A stretch of DNA of 64,000 bases from Siphonodentalium dalli (taxonomy: Eukaryota > Mollusca > Scaphopoda > Gadilida > Siphonodentaliidae). The position numbers and the translations under genes were made by a program. A model generated the notes under the pieces. It was not told the origin of the DNA. It saw nothing but the letters and a program-made list of their open reading frames with translations, and ran no database searches. Of this stretch, positions 1 to 16,507 are shown piece after piece. The stretch covers positions 17,734,991 through 17,798,990 of the forward strand of contig CP136061.1 of the NCBI GenBank assembly GCA_032622095.1. Reading direction: 5' to 3'. Numbering within the stretch: position 1 is the first letter of the stretch; each line of letters starts with the position of its first letter.

Positions 1-180
1 AGGACGGTGACATATTGATAATACATACCTATAGGACTCACATAAGGACGGTGACATATTGATAATACATACCTATAAGACTCACATAAGGACGGTGACA
101 TATTGATAATACATACCTATAAGACTGACATAAGGACGGTGACATATTGATAATACATACCTATAAGACTGACATAAGGC

Positions 181-786
181 CGGTGACATATTGATAATAC
201 ATACCTATAAGACACACATAAGGACGGTGGCATATTGATAATACATACCTATAAGACTGACATAAGGACGGTGACATATTGATAATACATACCTATAAGA
301 CTCACATAAGGAAGGTGACATATTGATAATACATACCTATAAGACTGACATAAGGACGGTGACATATTGATAATACATACCTATAAGACTCACATAAGGA
401 CGGTGGCATATTGATAATACATACCTATAAGACACACATAAGGACGGTGACATATTGATAATACATACCTATAAGACTGACATAAGGCCGGTGACATATT
501 GATAATACATACCTATAAGACTGACATAAGGACGGTGACATATTGATAATACATACCTATAAGACACACATAAGGACGGTGGCATATTGATAATACATAC
601 CTATAAGACTGACATAAGGACGGTGACATATTGATAATACATACCTATAAGACTCACATAAGGAAGGTGACATATTGATAATACATACCTATAAGACTGA
701 CATAAGGACGGTGACATATTGATAATACATACCTATAAGACTCACATAAGGACGGTGGCATATTGATAATACATACCTATAAGACT
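181..786. repeat. 352-bp (8-unit) higher-order duplication
   Basis: The variant order of units at 221-434 is repeated at 573-786: GGC/GACTGAC, GAC/GACTCAC, AAGG/GACTGAC, GAC/GACTCAC, then GGC. The offset is exactly 352 bp, or eight 44-bp units. The preceding unit also matches apart from CCGG versus ACGG. The copies diverge at the next variable site (GACACAC versus GACTTAC). Confidence 0.8.
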
Positions 787-3700
787 TACATAAGGACGGT
801 GGCATATTGATAATACATACCTATAAGACTCACATAAGGACGGTGACATATTGATAATACATACCTATAAGACTGACATAAGGACGGTGACATATTGATA
901 ATGCATACCTATAAGACACACATAAGGAAGGTGACATATTGATAATACATACCTATAAGACTCACATAAGGACGGTGGCATATTGATAATACATACCTAT
1001 AAGACTCACATAAGGACGGTGACATATTGATAATACATAACTATAAGACTGACATAAGGACGGTGACATATTGATAATACATACCTATAAGACTGACATA
1101 AGGAAGGTGACATATTGATAATACATACCTATAAGACACACATAAGGACGGTGACATATTGATAATGCATACCTATAAGACTCACATAAGGAAGGTGACA
1201 TATTTATAATACATACCTATAAGACTGACATAAGGACGGTGACATATTGATAATACATACCTATAAGACTCACATAAGGACGGTGGCATATTGATAATGC
1301 ATACCTATAAGACTCACATAAGGAAGGTGACATATTGATAATACATACCTATAAGACACACATAAGGACGGTGACATATTGATAATACATACCTATAAGA
1401 CTCACATAAGGACGGTGACATATTGATAATACATACCTATAAGTCTCACATAAGGACGGTGGATATTGATAATACATACCTATAAGACTGACATAAGGAC
1501 GGTGACATATTGATAATACATACCTATAAGACTCACATAAGGACGGTGACATATTGATAATGCATACCTATAAGACTGACATAAGGACGGTGACATATTG
1601 ATAATACATACCTATAAGACTCACATAAGGAAGGTGACATATTGATAATACATACCTATAAGACTTACATAAGGACGGTGGCATATTGATAATACATACC
1701 TATAAGACTGACATAAGGAAGGTGGCATATTGATAATGCATACCTATAATACACATATAAGGAAGGTGGCATATTGATAATACATACCTATAAGACACAC
1801 ATAAGGACGGTGACATATTGATAATACATACCTATAAGACTGACATAAGGACGGTGATATATTGATAATACATACCTATAAGACTCACATAAGGACGGTG
1901 GCATATTGATAATACATACCTATAAGACACACATAAGGACGGTGGCATATTGATAATACATACCTATAAGACTCACATAAGGACGGTGACATATTGATAA
2001 TACATACCTATAAGACTGACATAAGGTCGGTGACATATTGATAATACATACCTATAAGACTGACATAAGGACGGTGACATATTGATAATACATACCTATA
2101 AGACACACATAAGGACGGTGGCATATTGATAATACATACCTATAAGACACACATAAGGACGGTGACATATTGATAATACATACCTATAAGACTGACATAA
2201 GGACGGTGGCATATTGATAATACATACCTATAAGACACACATAAGGACGGTGACATATTGATAATACATACCTATAAGACTCACATAAGGACGGTGGCAT
2301 ATTGATAATACATACCTATAAGACTGACATAAGGACGGTGACATATTGATAATACATACCTATAAGACTCACATAAGGACGGTGACATATTGATAATACA
2401 TACCTATAAGACTGACATAAGGACGGTGACATATTGATAATACATACCTATAAGACTGACATAAGGACGGTGACATATTGATAATACATACCTATAGGAC
2501 TCACATAAGGACGGTGACATATTGATAATACATACCTATAAGACTGACATAAGGACGGTGACATATTGATAATACATACCTATAAGACTCACATAAGGAC
2601 GGTGGCATATTGATAATACATACCTATAAGACTGACATAAGGACGGTGACATATTGATAATACATACCTATAAGACACACATAAGGACGGTGGATATTGA
2701 TAATACATACCTATAAGACTGACATAAGGACGGTGACATATTGATAATACATACCTATAAGACTGACATAAGGACGGTGACATATTGATAATACATACCT
2801 ATAAGACACACATAAGGACGGTGGATATTGATAATACATACCTATAAGACTCACATAAGGACGGTGACATATTGATAATACATACCTATAAGACACACAT
2901 AAGGACGGTGACATATTGATAATACATACCTATAAGACTCACATAAGGACGGTGACATATTGATAATACATACCTATAAGACTCACATAAGGACGGTGTA
3001 TATTGATAATACATACCTATAAGACTGACATAAGGACGGTGACATATTGATAATACATACCTATAAGACACACATAAGGACGGTGGATATTGATAATACA
3101 TACCTATAAGACACACATAAGGACGGTGACATATTGATAATACATACCTATAAGACACACATAAGGACGGTGGATATTGATAATACATACCTATAAGACT
3201 GACATAAGGACGGTGGATATTGATAATACATACCTATAAGACTGACATAAGGACGGTGACATATTGATAATACATACCTATAAGACACACATAAGGACGG
3301 TGTATATTGATAATACATACCTATAAGACTCACATAAGGACGGTGACATATTGATAATACATACCTATAAGACTCACATAAGGACGGTGGATATTGATAA
3401 TACATACCTATAAGACACACATAAGGACGGTGACATATTGATAATGCATACCTATAAGACTGACATAAGGACGGTGACATATTGATAATACATACCTATA
3501 AGACTGACATAAGGACGGTGACATATTGATAATGCATACCTATAAGCCTCACATAAGGACGGTGACATATTGATAATACATACCTATAAGACTCACATAA
3601 GGACGGTGACATATTGATAATACATACCTATAAGACTCACATAAGGACGGTGACATATTGATAATACATACCTATAAGACTCACATAAGGAAGGTGACAT

Positions 3701-4125
3701 ATTGATAATACATACCTATAAGACTGACATAAGGACGGTGGATATTGATAATACATACCTATAAGACTGACATAAGGACGGTGTATATTGATAATACATA
3801 CCTATAAGACTCACATAAGGACGGTGACATATTGATAATACATACCTATAAGACTCACATAAGGACGGTGACATATTGATAATACATACCTATAAGACTC
3901 ACATAAGGAAGGTGACATATTGATAATACATACCTATAAGACTCACATAAGGACGGTGACATATTGATAATACATACCTATAAGACTCACATAAGGACGG
4001 TGACATATTGATAATACATACCTATAAGACACACATAAGGAAGGTGACATATTGATAATACATACCTATAAGACTCACATAAGGACGGTGACATATTGAT
4101 AATACATACCTATAAGACTGACATA

Positions 4126-4433
4126 AGGACGGTGGCATATTGATAATACATACCTATAAGACACACATAAGGACGGTGACATATTGATAATACATACCTA
4201 TAAGACTCACATAAGGACGGTGGCATATTGATAATACATACCTATAAGACACACATAAGGACGGTGACATATTGATAATACATACCTATAAGACTGACAT
4301 AAGGACGGTGGCATATTGATAATACATACCTATAAGACACACATAAGGACGGTGACATATTGATAATACATACCTATAAGACTGACATAAGGACGGTGGC
4401 ATATTGATAATACATACCTATAAGACTGACATA
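4126..4433. repeat. 88-bp dimer HOR, 3.5 copies
   Basis: GGTGGCAT-type units recur at 4131, 4219, 4307 and 4395, exactly 88 bp apart. Three are followed by GACACAC, and they alternate with GACATAT units. The alternation stops on both sides, so this is a local dimeric higher-order repeat within the 44-bp array. Confidence 0.8.
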
Positions 4434-5042
4434 AGGACGGTGACATATTGATAATACATACCTATAAGACTCACATAAGGACGGTGACATATTGATAATA
4501 CATACCTATAAGACTGACATAAGGACGGTGACATATTGATAATGCATACCTATAAGACACACATAAGGACGGTGACATATTGATAATACATACCTATAAG
4601 ACACACATAAGGACGGTGACATATTGATAATACATACCTATAAGACACACATAAGGACGGTGACATATTGATAATACATACCTATAAGACTCACATAAGG
4701 ACGGTGACATATTGATAATGCATACCTATAAGACACACATAAGGACGGTGACATATTGATAATACATACCTATAAGACACACATAAGGACGGTGACATAT
4801 TGATAATACATACCTATAAGACTGACATAAGGACGGTGGCATATTGATAATACATACCTATAAGACACACATAAGGACGGTGGCATATTGATAATACATA
4901 CCTATAAGACACACATAAGGAAGGTGGATATTGATAATACATACCTATAAGACTGACATAAGGAAGGTGGATATTGATAATACATACCTATAAGACTCAC
5001 ATAAGGACGGTGGATATTGATAATACATACCTATAAGACACA

Positions 5043-5125
5043 CATAAGGACGGTGGATATTGATAATACATACCTACAAGACACACATAAGGACGGTGGA
5101 TATTGATAATACATACCTACAAGAC
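5043..5125. repeat. Local pair of units with private CTACAAG variant
   Basis: Two successive 43-bp units carry CTACAAG instead of CTATAAG (near 5075 and 5118). I saw this substitution nowhere else in the array. A neighbouring pair sharing a private mutation indicates a recent one-unit duplication. It lies in a short run of GTGGATATT (43-bp) units from about 4925. Confidence 0.65.
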
Positions 5126-7265
5126 TCACATAAGGACGGTGACATATTGATAATACATACCTATAAGACTGACATAAGGACGGTGACATATTGATAATAC
5201 ATACCTATAAGACTCACATAAGGACGGTGACATATTGATAATGCATACCTATAAGACTGACATAAGGGACGGTGGATATTGATAATACATACCTATAAGA
5301 CTCACATAAGGTCGGTGGATATTGATAATACATACCTATAAGACTGACATAAGGACGGTGTCATATTGATAATACATACCTATAAGACTCACATAAGGAC
5401 GGTGACATATTGATAATACATACCTATAAGACTCACATAAGGACGGTGACATATTGATAATACATACCTATAAGACTCACATAAGGACGGTGACATATTG
5501 ATAATACATACCTATAAGACTGACATAAGGACGGTGACATATTGATAATACATACCTATAAGACTCACATAAGGACGGTGACATATTGATAATACATACA
5601 TATAAGACTGACATAAGGACGGTGGCATATTGATAATACATACCTATAAGACTGACATAAGGACGGTGGATATTGATAATACATACCTATAAGACTCACA
5701 TAAGGACGGTGGATATTGATAATACATACCTATAAGACTCACATAAGGAAGGTGACATATTGATAATACATACCTATAAGACTGACATAAGGACGGTGAC
5801 ATATTGATAATACATACCTATAAGACTGACATAAGGAAGGTGACATATTGATAATACATACCTATAAGACTGACATAAGGACGGTGACATATTGATAATA
5901 CATACCTATAAGACTGACATAAGGACGGTGGCATATTGATAATACATACCTATAAGACTCACATAAGGACGGTGGCATATTGATAATACATACCTATAAG
6001 ACACACATAAGGACGGTGACATATTGATAATACATACCTATAAGACTCACATAAGGACGGTGACATATTGATAATACATACCTATAAGACTGACATAAGG
6101 ACGGTGTATATTGATAATACATACCTATAAGACTGACATAAGGACGGTGGCATATTGATAATACATACCTATAAGACTGACATAAGGACGGTGACATATT
6201 GATAATACATACCTATAAGACTCACATAAGGAAGGTGACATATTGATAATACATACCTATAAGACTCACATAAGGACGGTGACATATTGATAATACATAC
6301 CTATAAGACTGACATAAGGACGGTGGCATATTGATAATACATACCTATAAGACTGACATAAGGACGGTGGCATATTGATAATACATACCTATAAGACTGA
6401 CATAAGGACGGTGTATATTGATAATACATACCTATAAGACTGACATAAGGACGGTGACATATTGATAATACATACCTATAAGACTAACATAAGGAAGGTG
6501 GCATATTGATAATACATACCTATAAGACTCACATAAGGACGGTGACATATTGATAATACATACCTATAAGACTCACATAAGGAAGGTGACATATTGATAA
6601 TACATACCTATAAGACTAACATAAGGACGGTGTATATTGATAATACATACCTATAAGACACACATAAGGACGGTGACATATTGATAATACATACCTATAA
6701 GACACACATAAGGACGGTGACATATTGATAATACATACCTATAAGACTCACATAAGGACGGTGACATATTGATAATACATACCTATAAGACTGACATAAG
6801 GACGGTGACATATTGATAATACATACCTATAAGACTCACATAAGGACGGTGACATATTGATAATACATACCTATAAGACACACATAAGGACGGTGGATAT
6901 TGATAATACATACCTATAAGACTGACATAAGGACGGTGACATATTGATAATACATACCTATAAGACACACATAAGGACGGTGACATATTGATAATACATA
7001 CCTATAAGACTCACATAAGGACGGTGACATATTGATAATACATACCTATAAGACTCACATAAGGACGGTGACATATTGATAATACATACCTATAAGACTC
7101 ACATAAGGACGGTGACATATTGATAATACATACCTATAAGACTCACATAAGGACGGTGACATATTGATAATACATACCTATAAGACTCACATAAGGACGG
7201 TGACATATTGATAATACATACCTATAAGACTCACATCAGGAAGGTGACATATTGATAATACATAC

Positions 7266-7820
7266 CTATAAGACTGACATAAGGACGGTGGCATATTGAT
7301 AATACATACCTATAAGACTCACATAAGGACGGTGACATATTGATAATACATACCTATAAGACTGACATAAGGACGGTGTATATTGATAATACATACCTAT
7401 AAGACTCACATAAGGAAGGTGACATATTGATAATGCATACCTATAAGACACACATAAGGAAGGTGACATATTGATAATACATACCTATAAGACACATATA
7501 AGGCCGGTGACATATTGATAATACATACCTATAAGACTGACATAAGGACGGTGACATATTGATAATACATACCTATAAGACTGACATAAGGAAGGTGACA
7601 TATTGATAATACATACCTATAAGACACACATAAGGACGGTGACATATTGATAATACATACCTATAAGACTCACATAAGGACGGTGACATATTGATAATAC
7701 ATACCTATAAGACTGACATAAGGACGGTGTATATTGATAATACATACCTATAAGACTCACATAAGGAAGGTGACATATTGATAATGCATACCTATAAGAC
7801 ACATATAAGGCCGGTGACAT
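7266..7820. repeat. 351-bp offset duplication with GACACATATA marker
   Basis: Blocks at 7266-7469 and 7617-7820 have nearly the same unit order, including a GTGTATATT unit followed by AAGG and ATGCATACC variants, offset by 351 bp (seven 44-bp units and one 43-bp unit). The rare marker GACACATATAAGGCCGG occurs at 7491 and 7798, an offset of 307 bp (one unit fewer). The two copies therefore differ by a unit deletion or insertion. Confidence 0.7.
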
Positions 7821-9754
7821 ATTGATAATACATACCTATAAGACTGACATAAGGACGGTGACATATTGATAATACATACCTATAAGACTGACATAAGGAC
7901 GGTGGCATATTGATAATACATACCTATAAGACTGACATAAGGACGGTGGCATATTGATAATACATACCTATAAGACACACATAAGGAAGGTGGCATATTG
8001 ATAATACATACCTATAAGACTCACATAAGGACGGTGACATATTGATAATACATACCTATAAGACTGACATAAGGACGGTGACATATTGATAATACATACC
8101 TATAAGACTCACATAAGGACGGTGACATATTGATAATACATACCTATAAGACACACATAAGGAAGGTGACATATTGATAATACATACCTATAAGACACAC
8201 ATAAGGACGGTGGATATTGATAATACATACCTATAAGACTGACATAAGGACGGTGCCATATTGATAATACATACCTATAAGACTCACATAAGGACGGTGT
8301 ATATTGATAATGCATACCTATAAGACTCACATAAGGAAGGTGGCATATTGATAATACATACCTATAAGACTCACATAAGGACGGTGACATATTGATAATA
8401 CATACCTATAAGACTGACATAAGGAAGGTGGCATATTGATAATACATACCTATAAGACTGACATAAGGACGGTGACATATTGATAATACATACCTATAAG
8501 ACTCACATAAGGACGGTGGCATATTGATAATACATACCTATAAGACTGACATAAGGACGGTGGATATTGATAATACATACCTATAAGACTGACATAAGGA
8601 CGGTGACATATTGATAATACATACCTATAAGACACACATAAGGACGGTGACATATTGATAATACATACCTATAAGACTCACATAAGGAAGGTGGCATATT
8701 GATAATACATACCTATAAGACACACATAAGGAAGGTGACATATTGATAATACATACCTATAAGACACACATAAGGACGGTGACATATTGATAATACATAC
8801 CTATAAGACTGACATAAGGACGGTGACATATTGATAATACATACCTATAAGACACACATAAGGACGGTGACATATTGATAATACATACCTATAAGACACA
8901 CATAAGGACGGTGGATATTGATAATACATACCTATAAGACTCACATAAGGACGGTGACATATTGATAATACATACCTATAAGACACACATAAGGACGGTG
9001 ACATATTGATAATGCATACCTATAAGACTGACATAAGGACGGTGGCATATTGATAATACATACCTATAAGACTGACATAAGGACGGTGGCATATTGATAA
9101 TACATACCTATAAGACTGACATAAGGACGGTGACATATTGATAATACATACCTATAAGACACACATAAGGAAGGTGGCATATTGATAATACATACCTATA
9201 AGACACACATAAGGAAGGTGGCATATTGATAATACATACCTATAAGACTCACATAAGGACGGTGACATATTGATAATGCATACCTATAAGACTGACATAA
9301 GGAAGGTGACATATTGATAATGTATACCTATAAGACTCACATAAGGACGGTGACATATTGATAATGCATACCTATAAGACACACATAAGGACGGTGGCAT
9401 ATTGATAATACATACCTATAAGACACACATAAGGAAGGTGGCATATTGATAATACATACCTATAAGACTCACATAAGGACGGTGACATATTGATAATACA
9501 TACCTATAAGACTCACATAAGGACGGTGGCATATTGATAATGCATACCTATAAGACTGACATAAGGACGGTGGCATATTGATAATACATACCTATAAGAC
9601 TGACATAAGGACGGTGGATATTGATAATACATACCTATAAGACTGACATAAGGCCGGTGGATATTGATAATACATACCTATAAGACTGACATAAGGCCGG
9701 TGGATATTGATAATACATACCTATAAGACTGACATAAGGACGGTGACATATTGA

Positions 9755-10276
9755 TAATACATACCTATAAGACTGACATAAGGACGGTGGATATTGATAA
9801 TACATACCTATAAGACTGACATAAGGCCGGTGGATATTGATAATACATACCTATAAGACTGACATAAGGAAGGTGACATATTGATAATACATACCTATAA
9901 GACTGACATAAGGACGGTGTATATTGATAATACATACCTATAAGACTGACATAAGGACGGTGACATATTGATAATACATACCTATAGGACTCACATAAGG
10001 ACGGTGACATATTGATAATACATACCTATAAGACTGACATAAGGACGGTGGATATTGATAATACATACCTATAAGACTGACATAAGGCCGGTGGATATTG
10101 ATAATACATACCTATAAGACTGACATAAGGAAGGTGACATATTGATAATACATACCTATAAGACTGACATAAGGACGGTGTATATTGATAATACATACCT
10201 ATAAGACTGACATAAGGACGGTGACATATTGATAATACATACCTATAAGACTGACATAAGGACGGTGACATATTGA
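9755..10276. repeat. 261-bp (6-unit) HOR, two copies
   Basis: The six-unit series ACGG-GGATAT, CCGG-GGATAT, AAGG-GACAT, ACGG-GTATAT, ACGG-GACAT, ACGG-GACAT is repeated with an offset of exactly 261 bp (three 44-bp and three 43-bp units). The only clear difference is CTATAGGACTCAC in copy 1 versus CTATAAGACTGAC in copy 2, at the right end of each. Confidence 0.85.
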
Positions 10277-11471
10277 TAATACATACCTATAAGACTCACA
10301 TAAGGACGGTGACATATTGATAATACATACCTATAAGACTCACATAAGGACGGTGACATATTGATAATACATACCTATAAGACTCACATAAGGACGGTGA
10401 CATATTGATAATACATACCTATAAGACTCACATAAGGACGGTGACATATTGATAATGCATACCTATAAGACACACATAAGGACGGTGACATATTGATAAT
10501 ACATACCTATAAGACTGACATAAGGACGGTGACATATTGATAATACATACCTATAAGACTGACATAAGGACGGTGGATATTGATAATACATACCTATAAG
10601 ACTGACATAAGGACGGTGACATATTGATAATACATACCTATAAGACACACATAAGGACGGTGACATATTGATAATACATACCTATAAGACTGACATAAGG
10701 ACGGTGGATATTGATAATACATACCTATAAGACTGACATAAGGACGGTGACATATTGATAATACATACCTATAAGACTCACATAAGGACGGTGACATATT
10801 GATAATACATACCTATAAGACACACATAAGGACGGTGACATATTGATAATACATACCTATAAGACTGACATAAGGACGGTGACATATTGATAATACATAC
10901 CTATAAGACTGACATAAGGACGGTGTATATTGATAATACATACCTATAAGACTCACATAAGGACGGTGACATATTGATAATACATACCTATAAGACTCAC
11001 AAAAGGACGGTGGCATATTGATAATACATACCTATAAGACTCACATAAGGACGGTGACATATTGATAATACATACCTATAAGACTGACATAAGGACGGTG
11101 ACATATTGATAATACATACCTATAAGACTCACATAAGGACGGTGACATATTGATAATACATACCTATAAGACTGACATAAGGACGGTGACATATTGATAA
11201 TACATACCTATAAGACACACATAAGGACGGTGACATATTGATAATACATACCTATAAGACTGACATAAGGACGGTGACATATTGATAATACATACCTATA
11301 AGACTGACATAAGGACGGTGACATATTGATAATACATACCTATAAGACTCACATAAGGACGGTGACATATTGATAATACATACCTATAAGACTGACATAA
11401 GGACGGTGACATATTGATAATACATACCTATAAGACTGACATAAGGACGGTGACATATTGATAATACATAC

Positions 11472-12180
11472 CTATAAGACTGACATAAGGACGGTGGATA
11501 TTGATAATACATACCTATAAGACTCACATAAGGACGGTGGATATTGATAATACATACCTATAAGACTGACATAAGGTCGGTGACATATTGATAATACATA
11601 CCTATAAGACTCACATAAGGACGGTGGATATTGATAATACATACCTATAAGACACACATAAGGACGGTGGCATATTGATAATACATACCTATAAGACTCA
11701 CATAAGGACGGTGACATATTGATAATACATACCTATAAGACTGACATAAGGACGGTGGATATTGATAATACATACCTATAAGACTCACATAAGGACGGTG
11801 GATATTGATAATACATACCTATAAGACTGACATAAGGTCGGTGACATATTGATAATACATACCTATAAGACTCACATAAGGACGGTGGATATTGATAATA
11901 CATACCTATAAGACACACATAAGGACGGTGGCATATTGATAATACATACCTATAAGACTCACATAAGGACGGTGACATATTGATAATACATACCTATAAG
12001 ACTGACATAAGGACGGTGGATATTGATAATACATACCTATAAGACTCACATAAGGACGGTGGATATTGATAATACATACCTATAAGACTGACATAAGGAC
12101 GGTGACATATTGATAATACATACCTATAAGACTCACATAAGGACGGTGACATATTGATAATACATACCTATAAGACTGAC
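11472..12180. repeat. 261-bp (6-unit) HOR, two copies plus a decayed third
   Basis: The block starting at 11472 recurs from 11733 with no difference I could find, including the scarce AAGGTCGG variant at about 11574 and 11835 and the GGATAT, GGATAT, GACAT, GGATAT, GGCAT, GACAT order. A third copy from about 11994 keeps the first two GGATAT units and then diverges. The hexamer length equals that of the 9.8-kb HOR but the variant content differs, so it is a separate amplification. Confidence 0.88.
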
Positions 12181-12840
12181 ATAAGGACGGTGGATATTGA
12201 TAATACATACCTATAAGACTCACATAAGGACGGTGGATATTGATAATACATACCTATAAGACTGACATAAGGACGGTGACATATTGATAATACATACCTA
12301 TAAGACTCACATAATGACGGTGGCATATTGATAATACATACCTATAAGACTCACATAAGGACGGTGACATATTGATAATACATACCTATAAGACTCACAT
12401 AAGGACGGTGGATATTGATAATACATACCTATAAGACTGACATAAGGACGGTGACATATTGATAATACATACCTATAAGACTCACATAAGGACGGTGGCA
12501 TATTGATAATACATACCTATAAGACTGACATAAGGACGGTGACATATTGATAATACATACCTATAAGACTCACATAAGGACGGTGACATATTGATAATAC
12601 ATACCTATAAGACTGACATAAGGACGGTGACATATTGATAATACATACCTATAAGACACACATAAGGACGGTGACATATTGATAATACATACCTATAAGA
12701 CTCACATAAGGCCGGTGTATATTGATAATACATACCTATAAGACTAACATAAGGACGGTGTATATTGATAATACATACCTATAAGACACACATAAGGAAG
12801 GTGGCATATTGATAATACATACCTATAAGACTCACATAAG

Positions 12841-13455
12841 GACGGTGGATATTGATAATACATACCTATAAGACTGACATAAGGACGGTGACATATTGAT
12901 AATACATACCTATAAGACACACATAAGGACGGTGACATATTGATAATACATACCTATAAGACTGACATAAGGACGGTGGCATATTGATAATACATACCTA
13001 TAAGACTCACATAAGGACGGTGACATATTGATAATACATACCTATAAGACTGACATAAGGACGGTGACATATTGATAATACATACCTATAAGACTCACAT
13101 AAGGACGGTGGATATTGATAATACATACCTATAAGACTGACATAAGGACGGTGACATATTGATAATACATACCTATAAGACACACATAAGGACGGTGACA
13201 TATTGATAATACATACCTATAAGACTGACATAAGGACGGTGGCATATTGATAATACATACCTATAAGACTCACATAAGGACGGTGACATATTGATAATAC
13301 ATACCTATAAGACACACATAAGGACGGTGACATATTGATAATACATACCTATAAGACTCACATAAGGACGGTGGATATTGATAATACATACCTATAAGAC
13401 TGACATAAGGACGGTGACATATTGATAATACATACCTATAAGACACACATAAGGA
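12841..13455. repeat. 263-bp (6-unit) HOR, two copies plus partial third
   Basis: The unique GACGGTGGAT (43-bp) unit recurs at 12841, 13104 and 13367, spaced exactly 263 bp (five 44-bp and one 43-bp unit). Between them the order GACTGAC, GACACAC, GACTGAC, GGC/GACTCAC is kept. Copy 2 differs from copy 1 at one unit (GACACAC for GACTGAC). Copy 3 keeps the first two units and then diverges. Confidence 0.85.
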
Positions 13456-15670
13456 CGGTGACATATTGATAATACATACCTATAAGACTCACATAAGGAC
13501 GGTGACATATTGATAATACATACCTATAAGACTCACATAAGGACGGTGACATATTGATAATACATACCTATAAGACTGACATAAGGACGGTGGCATATTG
13601 ATAATACATACCTATAAGACTCACATAAGGACGGTGACATATTGATAATACATACCTATAAGACACACATAAGGACGGTGACATATTGATAATACATACC
13701 TATAAGACTGACATAAGGAAGGTGGCATATTGATAATACATACCTATAAGACTGACATAAGGACGGTGGCATATTGATAATACATACCTATAAGACTCAC
13801 ATAAGGACGGTGACATATTGATAATACATACCTATAAGACTCACATAAGGACGGTGACATATTGATAATACATACCTATAAGACTGACATAAGGAAGGTG
13901 GCATATTGATAATACATACCTATAAGACTGACATAAGGACGGTGGCATATTGATAATACATACCTATAAGACTGACATAAGGACGGTGACATATTGATAA
14001 TACATACCTATAAGACTCACATAAGGTCGGTGGATATTGATAATACATACATATAAGACTGACATAAGGACGGTGACATATTGATAATACATACATATAA
14101 GACTCACATAAGGTCGGTGGATATTGATAATACATACCTATAAGACTGACATAAGGACGGTGACATATTGATAATACATACCTATAAGACACACATAAGG
14201 ACGGTGACATATTGATAATACATACCTATAAGACAGACATAAGGACGGTGACATATTGATAATACATACCTATAAGACTCACATAAGGACGGTGACATAT
14301 TGATAATACATACCTATAAGACTCACATAAGGAAGGTGACATATTGATAATACATACCTATAAGACTGACATAAGGACGGTGACATATTGATAATACATA
14401 CCTATAAGACTGACATAAGGACGGTGACATATTGATAATACATACCTATAAGACTGACATAAGGACGGTGGATATTGATAATACATACCTATAAGACTGA
14501 CATAAGGACGGTGACATATTGATAATACATACCTATAAGACTCACATAAGGACGGTGACATATTGATAATACATACCTATAAGACTCACATAAGGACGGT
14601 GACATATTGATAATACATACCTATAAGACTGACATAAGGACGGTGGCATATTGATAATACATACCTATAAGACTGACATAAGGACGGTGACATATTGATA
14701 ATACATACCTATAAGACTCACATAAGGACGGTGACATATTGATAATACATACCTATAAGACACACATAAGGACGGTGACATATTGATAATACATACCTAT
14801 AAGACTCACATAAGGACGGTGCATATTGATAATGCATACCTATAAGACACACATAAGGCCGGTGACATATTGATAATACATACCTATAAGACACACATAA
14901 GGAAGGTGGCATATTGATAATACATACCTATAAGACTGACATAAGGACGGTGACATATTGATAATACATACCTATAAGACTCACATAAGGAAGGTGGCAT
15001 ATTGATAATACATACCTATAAGACTGACATAAGGACGGTGACATATTGATAATACATACCTATAAGACTGACATAAGGACGGTGGCATATTGATAATACA
15101 TACCTATAAGACTGACATAAGGACGGTGACATATTGATAATACATACCTATAAGACTGACATAAGGACGGTGACATATTGATAATACATACCTATAAGAC
15201 TGACATAAGGAAGGTGTATATTGATAATACATACCTATAAGACTGACATAAGGACGGTGACATATTGATAATACATACCTATAAGACACACATAAGGCCG
15301 GTGACATATTGATAATACATACCTATAAGACACACATAAGGCCGGTGACATATTGATAATACATACCTATAAGACTCACATAAGGACGGTGACATATTGA
15401 TAATACATACCTATAAGACTCACATAAGGACGGTGACATATTGATAATACATACCTATAAGACACACATAAGGAAGGTGGCATATTGATAATACATACCT
15501 ATAAGACACACATAAGGAAGGTGGCATATTGATAATACATACCTATAAGACTGACATAAGGACGGTGGCATATTGATAATACATACCTATAAGACTCACA
15601 TAAGGACGGTGACATATTGATAATACATACCTATAAGACTGACATAAGGACGGTGGCATATTGATAATAC

Positions 15671-16507
15671 ATACCTATAAGACACACATAAGGAAGGTGA
15701 CATATTGATAATACATACCTATAAGACTGACATAAGGACGGTGACATATTGATAATACATACCTATAGGACTCACATAAGGACGGTGACATATTGATAAT
15801 ACATACCTATAAGACACACATAAGGAAGGTGGCATATTGATAATACATACCTATAAGACTCACATAAGGACGGTGGATATTGATAATACATACCTATAAG
15901 ACTGACATAAGGAAGGTGACATATTGATAATACATACCTATAAGACTCACATAAGGTCGGTGGATATTGATAATACATACCTATAAGACACACATAAGGA
16001 CGGTGACATATTGATAATACATACCTATAGGACTCACATAAGGACGGTGACATATTGATAATACATACCTATAAGACACACATAAGGAAGGTGGCATATT
16101 GATAATACATACCTATAAGACTCACATAAGGACGGTGGATATTGATAATACATACCTATAAGACTGACATAAGGAAGGTGACATATTGATAATACATACC
16201 TATAAGACTCACATAAGGTCGGTGGATATTGATAATACATACCTATAAGACACACATAAGGACGGTGACATATTGATAATACATACCTATAAGACTGACA
16301 TAAGGACGGTGGCATATTGATAATACATACCTATAAGACACACATAAGGAAGGTGACATATTGATAATACATACCTATAAGACTGACATAAGGACGGTGA
16401 CATATTGATAATACATACCTATAGGACTCACATAAGGACGGTGACATATTGATAATACATACCTATAAGACACACATAAGGACGGTGACATATTGATAAT
16501 ACATACC
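15671..16507. repeat. 262-bp (6-unit) HOR, two copies, with dispersed partial copy
   Basis: The marker ATAGGACTCA occurs at 15765, 16027 and 16421. The first two are 262 bp apart and are followed by identical series, including GACACAC-AAGG-GGCAT and AAGGTCGG-GGATAT units. The third follows the same upstream context (GACACAC, AAGG-GACAT, GACTGAC) as the first but continues differently, so it is a partial copy. Confidence 0.85.
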
